A DNA stretch of 64,000 nt. It comes from Luteimonas sp. JM171. GTDB lineage: Bacteria; Pseudomonadota; Gammaproteobacteria; Xanthomonadales; Xanthomonadaceae. This document shows, piece after piece, positions 9,698 through 18,542 of this stretch. Numbering within the stretch: position 1 is the stretch's first letter; each line of letters starts with the position of its first letter. Made by a program: the position numbers and the translations under genes. The notes below the pieces were generated by a model that saw only the letters and a program-made list of their open reading frames with translations, was not told the DNA's origin and did not search any database. The DNA lies in NCBI RefSeq assembly GCF_001717465.1, contig NZ_CP017074.1, positions 958,873 to 1,022,872 of the forward strand. The letters are read 5' to 3'.

Positions 9698-9731
9698 GAA
9701 AACAGCGAGGGCCGGATGAACCGGCCCTCGC
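9698..9731 (-). terminator. Intrinsic terminator after oleA
   Basis: A perfect 11-bp inverted repeat (9705-9715 with 9721-9731) around a 5-base loop lies just beyond the oleA stop. On the minus strand it is followed by TGTTTTCG, a weak T-run. It should separate oleA transcription from the genes that follow. Confidence 0.7.
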
Positions 9732-9753
9732 AGGGATCAGCTGGCGCTGGCGG

Positions 9754-10770
9754 CTACCACACCACCTCGGCCATCGAGCAGTTCAGCCCCGAACCGATGC
9801 CCAGCAGGGCGATGCGGTTGCCCTTTTTCAGGCGCCCCTGCTCGCGCAGCTTGCTGAGCACGATCGGCACCGAGGCCGGGCCGATGTTGCCGTGCTCGCC
9901 GAAGATGGTCATGACTTTCTTCGGGTCGATGCCCATGGCCCGGGTGAAGGCCTTGGTGTGGGCCTTGCTGACCTGGTGGATGACGAACTCGTCGAGCTCG
10001 CCAACCACCCAGCCCAGCTTCTGGCTGGCGACCTGGAAGGTCTTCTGGGCCAGCTTCACGCCCTCGATCAGCAGGGTGCGGGTATCGGTGATCATGCCGT
10101 CCAGATTGCCCCGGCACAGCTTGTTCCACTCGGTGGCGGCGCGGGTGACGCCGCCGCGGTAACGCGGCGCGCCCGGGGCCAGCTCGGCGCGGGCCATCAC
10201 CATGGCCGCGGCGCCCGAGCCCAGGGTCAGGGTGGCCAGCTCGTTGCGGAAATCCTCGGCGGTGACGTCGGCGCGGGTCATGCGCTCGATGGTCTTCTCG
10301 TAGGCCAGGTCGGCGGTCTCGCCGTCCACCACCAGCGCGTAGTCGATCTCGCCGCGCTCGATCATCCGGCTGGCGATGTCCATCCCGTTGATGAAGGCCA
10401 GGCAGGCGTTGGCCACGTCGAAGTTCTGGCACTCCTCGCTCAGGCCCAGGTTGCCGCTGACGATGGAGGCCGTGGACGGCTCCAGGTAGTCGCGGCTGAC
10501 CGAGGTGTTGACCAGCAGGCCCACCTTGTCCGGATCGATGCCGGCATCGGCCAGGGCCTTCACGCCGGCCAGGGTGGCGGCGTCGGAGGCCTTGATGTCG
10601 CCGTCCCACAGGCGCCGGGCGCTGATGCCGGCGATGTCGTTGAAGACGTCGTAGCGGATCCCGAGCTTGTCCAGCGTGGGCTTGAGGCGGGCGTTCAGCT
10701 CGTCACTCGACAGCCGGCGCGGCGCGTCGATGTGGGCAAGGCCGGCGATGGCGACGTGTTGGAACAGCAT
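9754..10770 (-). CDS. oleA: OleA, acyl-CoA head-to-head (Claisen) condensing enzyme
   Basis: A 338-residue thiolase-superfamily protein of the KAS III/OleA type. The Cys-His-Asn triad is visible: C123 in NACLAFINGM, H265 in FVIHQVSKAH and N295 in GEHGNIGPAS. OleA joins two long-chain acyl-CoAs without decarboxylation to give a 2-alkyl-3-ketoacid, the first step of olefin synthesis. FabH-type enzymes share the triad; the NTSVSRDYLEPSTAS region and the presence of oleB, oleC and oleD nearby favour OleA. It has its own terminator and lies about 1.2 kb from oleB on the same strand. Confidence 0.92.
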   Translation of the reverse strand: MLFQHVAIAGLAHIDAPRRLSSDELNARLKPTLDKLGIRYDVFNDIAGISARRLWDGDIKASDAATLAGVKALADAGIDPDKVGLLVNTSVSRDYLEPSTASIVSGNLGLSEECQNFDVANACLAFINGMDIASRMIERGEIDYALVVDGETADLAYEKTIERMTRADVTAEDFRNELATLTLGSGAAAMVMARAELAPGAPRYRGGVTRAATEWNKLCRGNLDGMITDTRTLLIEGVKLAQKTFQVASQKLGWVVGELDEFVIHQVSKAHTKAFTRAMGIDPKKVMTIFGEHGNIGPASVPIVLSKLREQGRLKKGNRIALLGIGSGLNCSMAEVVW

Positions 10771-10854
10771 GGCTGGCGTACCGGATACGTGGACAAAAGA
10801 GGAGCAATGTTACAGCCATCCGGCCGCTGGCGCATTTTTCACCAGTGTTTCCGT

Positions 10855-11172
10855 TCAGCTGCCCCCGCCGCAGCGCCAGGCGGCAAAGCGCTGGGTGCCG
10901 TTCAGCGGCTGGGTGAGCGGATGCATGGTGTCGGCGCCCAGGCCCGGGCCTTCATTGCGGGCAAGGGTTTCCAGCTCGTCGCGCACCCGCAGTTCGTTGC
11001 GCTCGATGAAGGCGATGGAGTGCTTCACCGACACCTCCACCTCGCCCAGCTTCTGGCATCCCGTGGGCGCGGACGCGGCGATGCGCACCGCACTCGCGCC
11101 AGGCGCCATGTGAACCCAGGTGCAGGCGCCCAGGACCAGGGGAAAACTCAGGATGATCAGGGATTTGCGCAT
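10855..11172 (-). CDS. DUF4156-type lipoprotein
   Basis: A 105-residue lipoprotein. The signal peptide ends in the lipobox LVLGAC (Cys17), and the mature part carries a second and third cysteine (Cys39 in PTGCQKLGEVEVSV and Cys101), the pattern of the DUF4156 family of envelope lipoproteins with similarity in layout to RcsF. The residue after the lipid Cys is Thr, which favours outer-membrane delivery. Start at 11172 gives a normal signal peptide; longer open frames upstream run across the opposing SDR gene and are not credible. Confidence 0.75.
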   Translation of the reverse strand: MRKSLIILSFPLVLGACTWVHMAPGASAVRIAASAPTGCQKLGEVEVSVKHSIAFIERNELRVRDELETLARNEGPGLGADTMHPLTQPLNGTQRFAAWRCGGGS

Positions 11173-11298
11173 GATGTCAGGTGCCGTGGCGAGGCAATGA
11201 TAGTGCTGTGAATGGGGACCGCGGGCAACTGGAGCGGCGTTGCCGTATGCGCGCGGTTCATGGCAGCGGGCTGGACGCGGATGCGGCACACTGGGCCC

Positions 11299-12009
<711 letters not shown>

Positions 12010-12013
12010 GCCA

Positions 12014-12039
12014 AGGGGCCGCGCCGCGCCGCGGCCCCT
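12014..12039. terminator. Hairpin between convergent genes
   Basis: A 10-bp perfect stem (AGGGGCCGCG with its complement, 6-base loop) fills the 37-base gap between the SDR stop and the phosphoesterase stop. No T-run is present; a possible bidirectional end. Confidence 0.4.
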
Positions 12040-12046
12040 GCCGGCC

Positions 12047-13885
12047 TCATTTCTCGATGGTGAAGGCGTCCATGACCTGGCCATCGATGTCATAGGCGGT
12101 GTACTCCAGGCGCCCGCCATCGATGTCGATCACCTGGTAGGTCGAGGTATCGGTGAAGCGCTTCGCCACGTACGGCGCATCCTCCTGCTCGTACATCTTG
12201 GTGCCGGCGACGGACAGGATGTAGATCGGCCCGTCGGCGGGCGAATCCATCACCTGCTCGCCCCGCAGCGGGTGGCTGCGCATGTAGGCGTGGTCGTCGC
12301 CGGTGAGCACCAGGTCCACGCCGTGCTTTTCAAACACCGGGATCCAGGCCGCCTTGAGTTCCGGCTGGCCGCGATCGCCCGGGCGCGGGGAGTACAGGGG
12401 ATGGTGGAAGACCACGAACTTCCAGGTCGCATCCGAGCCACCCAGGGTGGCATCAAGCCATTCCACCTGCGGCCCCGGCTCGAGGTTGGAATCGAGCACC
12501 ACGAACAGGGTGTCGGAATACTCCATCGCGTACACGCGCTCGGGCTCCACGCCATCCGGGCCGTTGCGCGGCAGGTCGAACTGGGCCACGTAGAGCTCCG
12601 CATGGCCCTGGTCCACCTCGTGGTTGCCCACGGCCGGCACCAGCGGCCGGCTGTCGAACACCCCTCGGGCATTGTGGAAGAACAGGTCCCAATCGTCGCG
12701 GCGCTCGCCCCAGTTCACCAGGTCGCCGGCCATCACGTAGAACGCGGCCTGCGGGTGCCTGGCTCGCGCCTTGCGGACCAGGCCGCCCCAGCTGTCCAGG
12801 CCGTTCTGGGCATCACCCATGTAGATGAAGGAAAACGGGGCTCCCTGCGCCGGGGCGGTGGTGAAAGCGCGCTCCTCGCCCCAGCGCTCGCCATCGCCAA
12901 TGGCATAGCGATAGGTCGTGGCGGGTTCCAGGCCCTCGAGCACCGCCGTATGGCGCAGCACGTGAGGATCGTTGGCCACGTCGGGCGTCCTGAGTTCCGT
13001 GGTGGCGGCCTCCACCACGCTCGCCTCGCCGCCTTCGGGGGCGTAGCGCAGCAGCGAGTGGGCGCTGCCGGGCGCGGTGCGCCACTGGATCGACTGGCTC
13101 GTGGCCGGGTCGCCTGACCAGGTCAGCACCACGTGGTCGGGCCCTGCACCGGATGGATACGGCGTGGTCCGGAAGTAGCCGGCCAGGCCGGCGGCGTTCT
13201 CGCGCCCTTCCAGGGTCTGCAACAGCGCCAGGCCTTGCAGGGGCGCATCCACCGCATCGATCTCGTCGGTGTCGTCGGCGAAGGCGCGCACGCCCGGCGC
13301 GACGGTGGCCACCGACATCCCGTCCGGCCACGGCTGGCTGATCTGCGGCTGGAGCCCGCCTGCCTCTGCCGGCCCCACCATCACGAGGTACGGCTTCACG
13401 CCCATTTCCACCGAATGCACGCCCAGCGCCACCTCGCCGGCCGGAACCTGCCGGCTCCAGCCCTGGAACTGGTCGTCTCCGTCCACCAGCGCGCCCACGC
13501 CGCTGGGCTCGAAGCCCTGTTCACTGAGCCAGAACGGCACCTGGTCGGAGTCCGGCGAGAGCAGCACGTGCACGGTCGCCGGGGCGTCCACGGTGAAACG
13601 GATGAAGCCGCTGGCGAGCTGCTGGCGCTCCTGGTCGCTGGCCAGGCTGGTGACCTCCGCCGGCGTGATTGCGGCCAGCTGGTCGGTCGGGAGCTCGGCG
13701 GAGAGCCGCGCCCGCAGGCCAGCCACGGCATCGTCCAGCCCGCCCTTGGCCTCAGCCTGGGAGGACGCCGCCGGCGCGGTGGATCCGGCGGGAGCGGGCG
13801 CACCGTCACCGGGGGCGCACGCCGCCAGCACGGCAAGCGCCAGGGTGGCGGGGACAAGGGAACGCCACGCGGGGATGCTGGCCAT
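12047..13885 (-). CDS. Secreted/lipoprotein metallophosphoesterase (purple acid phosphatase-like)
   Basis: A 612-residue exported protein. The N-terminus ends in the lipobox VLAAC (Cys22). A long N-terminal region (about 40-250) is followed by a fibronectin-III-like domain (VVLTWSGDPATSQSIQWRT, then TYRYAIGDG) and a calcineurin-type phosphoesterase domain: YMGDAQNG, MAGDLVNWG, VGNHE, FHHPLYS and LTGDDHAYMR carry the metal-binding Asp, Asn and His residues. Substrates of this class are phosphomonoesters or diesters. AGGAG precedes the chosen ATG at 13885. It stands alone, divergent from trmL. Confidence 0.85.
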   Translation of the reverse strand: MASIPAWRSLVPATLALAVLAACAPGDGAPAPAGSTAPAASSQAEAKGGLDDAVAGLRARLSAELPTDQLAAITPAEVTSLASDQERQQLASGFIRFTVDAPATVHVLLSPDSDQVPFWLSEQGFEPSGVGALVDGDDQFQGWSRQVPAGEVALGVHSVEMGVKPYLVMVGPAEAGGLQPQISQPWPDGMSVATVAPGVRAFADDTDEIDAVDAPLQGLALLQTLEGRENAAGLAGYFRTTPYPSGAGPDHVVLTWSGDPATSQSIQWRTAPGSAHSLLRYAPEGGEASVVEAATTELRTPDVANDPHVLRHTAVLEGLEPATTYRYAIGDGERWGEERAFTTAPAQGAPFSFIYMGDAQNGLDSWGGLVRKARARHPQAAFYVMAGDLVNWGERRDDWDLFFHNARGVFDSRPLVPAVGNHEVDQGHAELYVAQFDLPRNGPDGVEPERVYAMEYSDTLFVVLDSNLEPGPQVEWLDATLGGSDATWKFVVFHHPLYSPRPGDRGQPELKAAWIPVFEKHGVDLVLTGDDHAYMRSHPLRGEQVMDSPADGPIYILSVAGTKMYEQEDAPYVAKRFTDTSTYQVIDIDGGRLEYTAYDIDGQVMDAFTIEK

Positions 13886-14029
13886 GGAAACTCCTGTGAT
13901 GGACGGGCTCAAACCATTACAACCGGGCATGGTCGGCCCCGCCTGCAACATGGCCGTTACAGCAAGATGTCATTTCGATGACGCGACCACCCGACCGTGA
14001 GCCCCCGGGGCGGCGATAATCTCCACCCG

Positions 14030-14494
14030 ATGTTCGACGTCATCCTCCACCAGCCGCAGATCCCGCCCAATACCGGCAACGTGATCCGGCTGTGCGCCAA
14101 TGTGGGCGCGCGGCTGCACCTGGTGGCGCCGCTGGGATTCGACCTGGAGGACCGCCAGCTCCGGCGCGCCGGGCTCGACTACCACGAGTACGCCCCGGTG
14201 CGGGTGCATGACTCGCTGGAAGCGGCGCTGGCGGCCGTTGCCCCGCAGCGCCTGTTCGCACTGAGCACGCGCGGCACCACGCCCTATGACCGGCCCGGAT
14301 ACGCGGCCGGGGACGCATTCCTGTTCGGCCGGGAAACCAGCGGCCTGCCTGACGCCGTGCTGGAACAGATCCCCGAACCCCGGCGGCTGCGCCTGCCGAT
14401 GCGGCCGGGCAACCGCAGCCTCAATCTCTCCAACGCGGTGGCCGTGGTGGTGTTCGAAGCCTGGCGCCAGCTGGGGCATCCCGGAGGCGCCTGA
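14030..14494 (+). CDS. trmL: TrmL, tRNA (cytidine/uridine-34 2'-O)-methyltransferase
   Basis: A 154-residue SPOUT-class methyltransferase. It shows the family landmarks HQPQIPPNTGNVIRLCAN at the N-terminus, FLFGRETSGLP in the middle and RSLNLSNAVAVVVFE at the C-terminus, which form the knotted SAM site. TrmL methylates the ribose of the wobble nucleotide of two leucine tRNAs. Full length. The start at 14030 gives MFDVILHQPQ, the usual beginning; a longer frame from 13997 lacks similarity. Single gene, between the divergent phosphoesterase and the Ax21-like gene. Confidence 0.92.
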   Translation: MFDVILHQPQIPPNTGNVIRLCANVGARLHLVAPLGFDLEDRQLRRAGLDYHEYAPVRVHDSLEAALAAVAPQRLFALSTRGTTPYDRPGYAAGDAFLFGRETSGLPDAVLEQIPEPRRLRLPMRPGNRSLNLSNAVAVVVFEAWRQLGHPGGA

Positions 14495-14694
14495 GCCGCT
14501 GCCGCAGACCAGCCCCGGGCCGGATAAGTTCCTGTACTTTCGGGTTTACTATTCAGCCTGTGTTTGCCCCGCTGTCGGCACAATGCCTTGCATCGGTCCG
14601 GGCGGTCGCGGTGCTTTCAGCACATGAACGCACTCCTCCCCTCCCCCTGCCGCCCGGGCCGACCCTATCCCCCAATTTGCGAGAAGGACCCTTC

Positions 14695-15267
14695 ATTAAG
14701 CGATCGCTGGTTGCGCTTGGCCTGCTTGCGGCTCTCCCGTTCGCCGCGGCCCATGCGGCCGATGGCATTTCGTACAACTTCGTCGAAGCCGGCTACGCCG
14801 CCACGAGCACCGACGAGGACGCCGACGGCTTCGGCCTGAACGCTTCGGTGGCGGTCCACCCGAACTTCCACCTGTTCGGCGGCTACTCGAACCAGGAAAT
14901 CGACGGCACCAGCTACGACTTCGACCAGTGGCGCATCGGCGTGGGCTACAACCATGAGATCTCGCGCAACGCGGACCTGGTGACCCGGATCGCCTACGAG
15001 AAGTTCGACGCCGGGCGCACCGCCTTCGGCACGCGCCTGGACCCGGACGGCTACAGCGTCGAGGTCGGCCTGCGCGGCGGCATGCTGCCCAACCTGGAAG
15101 GCCACGCGCTCGTGGGCTACGAGGATTACGGCAGCGACTACGACGACGACTTCTACGGCCGCCTGGGCGCGGTGTGGAAGTTCAACCCGAACTGGGGCCT
15201 GTCGGGCGACGTCAAGTTCGTCAGCGGCGACACCCAGTGGTTCATCGGGCCGCGCTTCACCTGGTAA
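14695..15267 (+). CDS. Ax21-family outer-membrane beta-barrel protein, apparent ATT start
   Basis: A 190-residue protein with a signal peptide (KRSLVALGLLAALPFAAAHA, cleavage before ADG) and alternating beta-strands ending in FIGPRFTW, as in outer-membrane barrels. The opening and the mature start ADGISYNFVEAGYAAT match the Ax21 family of xanthomonads. The signal peptide begins with an ATT codon at 14695 where homologues begin with Met; AGAAGGA at 14682-14688 is spaced 6 bases before it. The only in-frame common starts upstream are TTG at 14677 (before the Shine-Dalgarno) and GTG at 14560, which would bury the signal peptide. The frame is otherwise intact. Followed by a strong terminator. Confidence 0.85.
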   Translation: MKRSLVALGLLAALPFAAAHAADGISYNFVEAGYAATSTDEDADGFGLNASVAVHPNFHLFGGYSNQEIDGTSYDFDQWRIGVGYNHEISRNADLVTRIAYEKFDAGRTAFGTRLDPDGYSVEVGLRGGMLPNLEGHALVGYEDYGSDYDDDFYGRLGAVWKFNPNWGLSGDVKFVSGDTQWFIGPRFTW

Positions 15268-15326
15268 GCGCGTCCGCAACGCCCCCTTCGCGGTCCTTTC
15301 TCTCTCCCCCGCGGACCTGCGACTGA

Positions 15327-15352
15327 CCCGGCCGGCAACGGCCGGGTTTTTT
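15327..15352 (+). terminator. Intrinsic terminator after the Ax21-like gene
   Basis: A 7-bp stem CCCGGCC/GGCCGGG with a 6-base loop is followed directly by six T residues. It lies 60 bases after the stop codon. Confidence 0.88.
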
Positions 15353-15397
15353 ATTTGCGCCTGTGCGGAAGCCGCGGCGCAGCCGGGGCCGGGGGCC

Positions 15398-16420
15398 TCA
15401 GAAAAGCTTGACCGGATACTCGGCCTTGCGCTCGCGGGCCATCAGCCGCTCCAGCCCCTGGGCGGGGGTGATTTCGCCGCGCAGCACGTCACGCACCGCG
15501 CTGGCGATCGGCAGCTCGATGCCGTGGCGGTCGGCCAGCCGCATCACCTCATCGGCGGTCTGCAGCGACTCGACCACCTGGCCGATCTCACGCACCGCCT
15601 CCTCGATCGACTGGCCGCGCCCAAGCGCCAGCCCCAGCCGCCGGTTGCGCGAAAGATCCCCGGTGCTGGTGAGCACCAGGTCGCCCAGCCCCGCCAGCCC
15701 GATCAGCGTCTCCGGACGCCCGCCCAGGGCCACGTTCAGGCGCAGCATCTCGTTGAGGCCGCGGGTGATCAGCCCGGCGCGGGCATTGAGCCCCAGCTCC
15801 ATGCCATCGGCGACGCCAGTGGCCACCGCCAGCACGTTCTTCATCGCCCCGCCCAGCTCGGCGCCGCACATGTCGTCACCGGTATAGGCGCGGAAATCCG
15901 GGCCATGCAGCACCTGGGCCACCTGCTCCGCGAACGCCGGATCGCTGCCGTGCACGGTCAGCGCCGTGGGCAGCCCCGCGGCCACCTCCTTGGCGAACGA
16001 AGGCCCCGTGACCACCGCCAGCGGCACGTCCGGGCCCAGCACTTCGGTGGCAACCTCGTGCAGGAATCGGCCGGAGCCGGGTTCGAACCCCTTCGTGGCC
16101 CAGCTCACACCGGCATCGGCCGGCCGCAGCGGTGCCAGCGCCTCGAGCGTCTGGGCAAACGCATGCGAGGGCACCGCCACCAGCACCAGTCCGGCATCGG
16201 CCAGCGCGGCGGCCATGTCGGTGGTGGCGCGCAGCTCGCGCGGCAGCGCGATCCCGGGCAGGTAGCGCGCGTTCTCGCCGCGGCCGTCGATCGCGGCGAT
16301 GTTTTCAGCGTCGCGCTCCCAGGCCCACAGCACGGTGGGGAAGCCGTTGCGCGCGATCAGCGCGGCGAGCGCGGTTCCCCAGGAACCGGCGCCCAGTACC
16401 GCAACCTTCGGCCCTGCCAT
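15398..16420 (-). CDS. gpsA: GpsA, NAD(P)H-dependent glycerol-3-phosphate dehydrogenase
   Basis: A 340-residue cytosolic enzyme that reduces dihydroxyacetone phosphate to sn-glycerol-3-phosphate for phospholipid synthesis. The N-terminal dinucleotide motif [12 protein letters not shown] (residues 8-19) and the active-site segments [24 protein letters not shown] and [11 protein letters not shown] (with the catalytic Lys) are all present, as is the substrate loop [14 protein letters not shown]. Last gene of the secB operon: the secB stop is 4 bases before its ATG. Confidence 0.96.
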   Translation of the reverse strand: MAGPKVAVLGAGSWGTALAALIARNGFPTVLWAWERDAENIAAIDGRGENARYLPGIALPRELRATTDMAAALADAGLVLVAVPSHAFAQTLEALAPLRPADAGVSWATKGFEPGSGRFLHEVATEVLGPDVPLAVVTGPSFAKEVAAGLPTALTVHGSDPAFAEQVAQVLHGPDFRAYTGDDMCGAELGGAMKNVLAVATGVADGMELGLNARAGLITRGLNEMLRLNVALGGRPETLIGLAGLGDLVLTSTGDLSRNRRLGLALGRGQSIEEAVREIGQVVESLQTADEVMRLADRHGIELPIASAVRDVLRGEITPAQGLERLMARERKAEYPVKLF

Positions 16421-16424
16421 GCCG

Positions 16425-16958
16425 TCAGGCGTTGCCCGCGGTCTCGCTGCCGCCGGCCTCCGCCGGCTGCTGCTGCTGGGCGGCGCGCTGGCGCAGGCCT
16501 TCGGCGTACAGCGATTCGAAGTTGATCGGCTGCAACAGGAACGGCGGGAAGCCGCCGGCCTGGATCAGGTCGCTGATCAACTGGCGGGCGTACGGGTACA
16601 GCACGTTCGGGCAGTGGGTGCCGAGCATGGCGTCGAGCACCTGCGGCTCGAAGCCGGAGAGGGTGAACAGCCCGGCCTGCTGCACCTCGGCCACGTACAC
16701 GGTGTTGTTCTCGGCCAGGGTGCAGGTCAGGGTGATGCCCAGCACCACCTCGAAGCTGTTGTCGGCGACCTTGGTCACGCGCTGGTTGAGGTTCATGTTG
16801 AGCTGCGGCTGGGCCTGCTCGCTGAACACCTGCGGCGCCTTGGGCGACTCGAACGAGACGTCCTTGACGTAGATCCTGTCGACGCTGAACTGCGCGCCTG
16901 CCTGCTGGTTGTTGGTGGCGGCTGCGCCGTTGGCGTTGTCGGTCTGCTGGTCGGCCAT
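16425..16958 (-). CDS. secB: SecB protein-export chaperone
   Basis: A 177-residue chaperone that forms tetramers and delivers unfolded preproteins to SecA. The family core [14 protein letters not shown], the segment [20 protein letters not shown] and the C-terminal [15 protein letters not shown] are present. The first 22 and last 20 residues are Gln/Asn/Ala-rich and probably flexible. It lies between a rhodanese gene and gpsA, as in the yibN-secB-gpsA block of gammaproteobacteria, but the usual grxC is missing between the rhodanese gene and secB. Confidence 0.96.
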   Translation of the reverse strand: MADQQTDNANGAAATNNQQAGAQFSVDRIYVKDVSFESPKAPQVFSEQAQPQLNMNLNQRVTKVADNSFEVVLGITLTCTLAENNTVYVAEVQQAGLFTLSGFEPQVLDAMLGTHCPNVLYPYARQLISDLIQAGGFPPFLLQPINFESLYAEGLRQRAAQQQQPAEAGGSETAGNA

Positions 16959-17051
16959 GTTGCTGGCTCCGTTCCTGTCAAAAGGTGGGAAAGGGATCGA
17001 TTATCGCACTTCACGCGCGGTCCGGCCGCGCACCATGGGGCACCGCCGGCG

Positions 17052-17501
17052 TCAGCGCCGACCCCTGGCCAGCGGGAGCTGGGCGTCCTGCCAGGCGGTG
17101 ATGCCGCCATCAAGCACGTACACCCGCTCGAAACCCGCCTTCTTCAGGCGCGCGGCCGCGCCCGTCGCGGCCTGGCCGGTCTTGCACACCAGCACCACCG
17201 GCAGGCCCTTGGCTGCATTGAGCTGTTTGCTCTCGGGGTCGAACTGGCTCATGGTCACGTTCTTCGAACCGGCGATGTGGCCCTTGTCGAAGTCGGCGAT
17301 CGGGCGCAGGTCCACCACCAGCGCGTTTTCCTGGTTGACCAGCGGCGCGAGCTCACCGGGGCGCAGGCTCTTGAAGCCGCGGAACAGCCGCGCCACCTCG
17401 GTATAGACCAGCGCCAGGGTGATGCCCACGAGGATCAGCACCAGCAGCTGGTTGCGGCCGGCGAAATCCAGCAGTTCTTCGAGATTCACTATGGGTTGCA
17501 A
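17052..17501 (-). CDS. YibN-like membrane-anchored rhodanese
   Basis: A protein of up to 149 residues with one N-terminal transmembrane helix (about 18-38) and a cytosolic rhodanese domain (about 50-142). The active-site loop is VCKTGQAATGAA, with the catalytic cysteine. YibN-type proteins sit at the inner membrane beside secB in many gammaproteobacteria; a sulfurtransferase activity is possible but unproven. The start is uncertain: TTG at 17501 or GTG at 17489, which gives the family-like MNLEELLDFAGRN; neither has a strong ribosome site. Ends 93 bases before secB. Confidence 0.85.
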   Translation of the reverse strand: MQPIVNLEELLDFAGRNQLLVLILVGITLALVYTEVARLFRGFKSLRPGELAPLVNQENALVVDLRPIADFDKGHIAGSKNVTMSQFDPESKQLNAAKGLPVVLVCKTGQAATGAAARLKKAGFERVYVLDGGITAWQDAQLPLARGRR

Positions 17502-17560
17502 TCAGCTCTGCGGGCCGGGATTGTCGCCCAGCCGGGGCCGGCGCGCAAAGGCGGGCGCGC

Positions 17561-17986
17561 TCATTCCCCCGCCCACAGGTCCGGCAGCCCGCCGCTGATC
17601 CACCACTGCCCGGCCTCCGGATCGTAGCGCCATTGCTCGGTGTAGCGCAGCGTGCGCTCGGCCATGTTGTGCCGGTTGATCACCCCGATCTCGATCTCGC
17701 GCAGCGCGGTGTCGTCGCTGATCGCCTGCGAGGCCAGTTCGCGGTAGCCGGAGATGCGCACCTGTTCGTAGCGCTTGAACTCCAGGTCGCTCATCGGATG
17801 CTGCTCGCGGTAGGCGGGATCGACCAGGTTCCAGGCGCCCTCGAAATCACCCCAGCGCACCGCGGCCGAATACATGTATTGCATCCGCTCCAGCTCGCTC
17901 TGGCGATTGTTGCTGGCGCAGGCCGCGAGCAACAGCGCGGCCATCAGGATCAGGCAGGCCAGGGGCCCGGTGCGTCTCATCATCAT
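17561..17986 (-). CDS. Lipoprotein of unknown function
   Basis: A 141-residue lipoprotein with a signal peptide ending in LLLAAC (about Cys23). The mature part is an alpha/beta domain (YSAAVRWGDFEGAWNLVDP, then RTLRYTEQWRYDPEAGQWW and a Trp-rich end) resembling small nuclear-transport-factor-2-like or DUF-type folds in outline. I do not recognise a named family. The start overlaps the stop of the preceding thioesterase gene by 4 bp, so the two are translationally coupled. Confidence 0.75.
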   Translation of the reverse strand: MMMRRTGPLACLILMAALLLAACASNNRQSELERMQYMYSAAVRWGDFEGAWNLVDPAYREQHPMSDLEFKRYEQVRISGYRELASQAISDDTALREIEIGVINRHNMAERTLRYTEQWRYDPEAGQWWISGGLPDLWAGE

Positions 17987-18471
17987 GCGTTGTCCTTCAA
18001 AGCAGGGGTGCCCGGGCTGCGGGCGATGGCCACGTAGCGCGAGCGGCAGCGGCAGGCCAGGCCGCCGTCGGACAGCGCCACCTGGGCGTTCAGGTGGACG
18101 TGGGCACGGCCGCGATCAAGCAGGCCGGCGGCGAAGGCGCCCCAGTCGCCGCCCTCGGCGATCCGGGCCTCGGCCCGCAGGTCGTCGTACAGCGGCGCCA
18201 GGTAGTCGACCTGGCTGTCGGCGACGAACACGTCCGCGTCCACGCCTGCGGCCCGCGCCTTGAGGGTCACCAGGCCCCAGCCGGCCAGCGTCATGATCGA
18301 CACCAGGCTGCCGCCGAACGCGCAGCCCTTGTCGTTGACGTGCCGCGACAGCGGCGCGGCAAGCGCCAGCCGGTCGGCCTCCGCCTGCGTGATCGACAGG
18401 TCCATGGCGGCGACCGGCGGCATGGCCCGGTAATGGTCGAGCAGGGCCTGGAGTTCGGCGTCGGAGGTCAT
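17983..18471 (-). CDS. YiiD-type hotdog thioesterase
   Basis: A 162-residue single-domain hotdog protein. The characteristic NDKGCAFGGSLVSIMTLAGWG segment, with the aspartate/glycine turn leading into the long central helix, matches the C-terminal thioesterase domain of YiiD. It probably hydrolyses an acyl-thioester; the acyl group is unknown. Start at 18471 (MTSDAELQALLDHYRAMPP); the longer open frame upstream overlaps the divergent hemD start. It overlaps the lipoprotein gene by ATGA. Confidence 0.78.
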   Translation of the reverse strand: MTSDAELQALLDHYRAMPPVAAMDLSITQAEADRLALAAPLSRHVNDKGCAFGGSLVSIMTLAGWGLVTLKARAAGVDADVFVADSQVDYLAPLYDDLRAEARIAEGGDWGAFAAGLLDRGRAHVHLNAQVALSDGGLACRCRSRYVAIARSPGTPALKDNA

Positions 18472-18542
18472 GGCGCCAATGGTGCCACGGCGCGCCGTCC
18501 CGGGCTTGCGGCCGGGGCGCGCGGCGGGCGAAGCTGGCAGGC

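Noticed and set aside
14575..14592. Sigma-54-like GGCAC...CTTGCA upstream of the Ax21-like gene
   Set aside because: The distance between GG and GC is one base too long, and RpoN spacing is strict.
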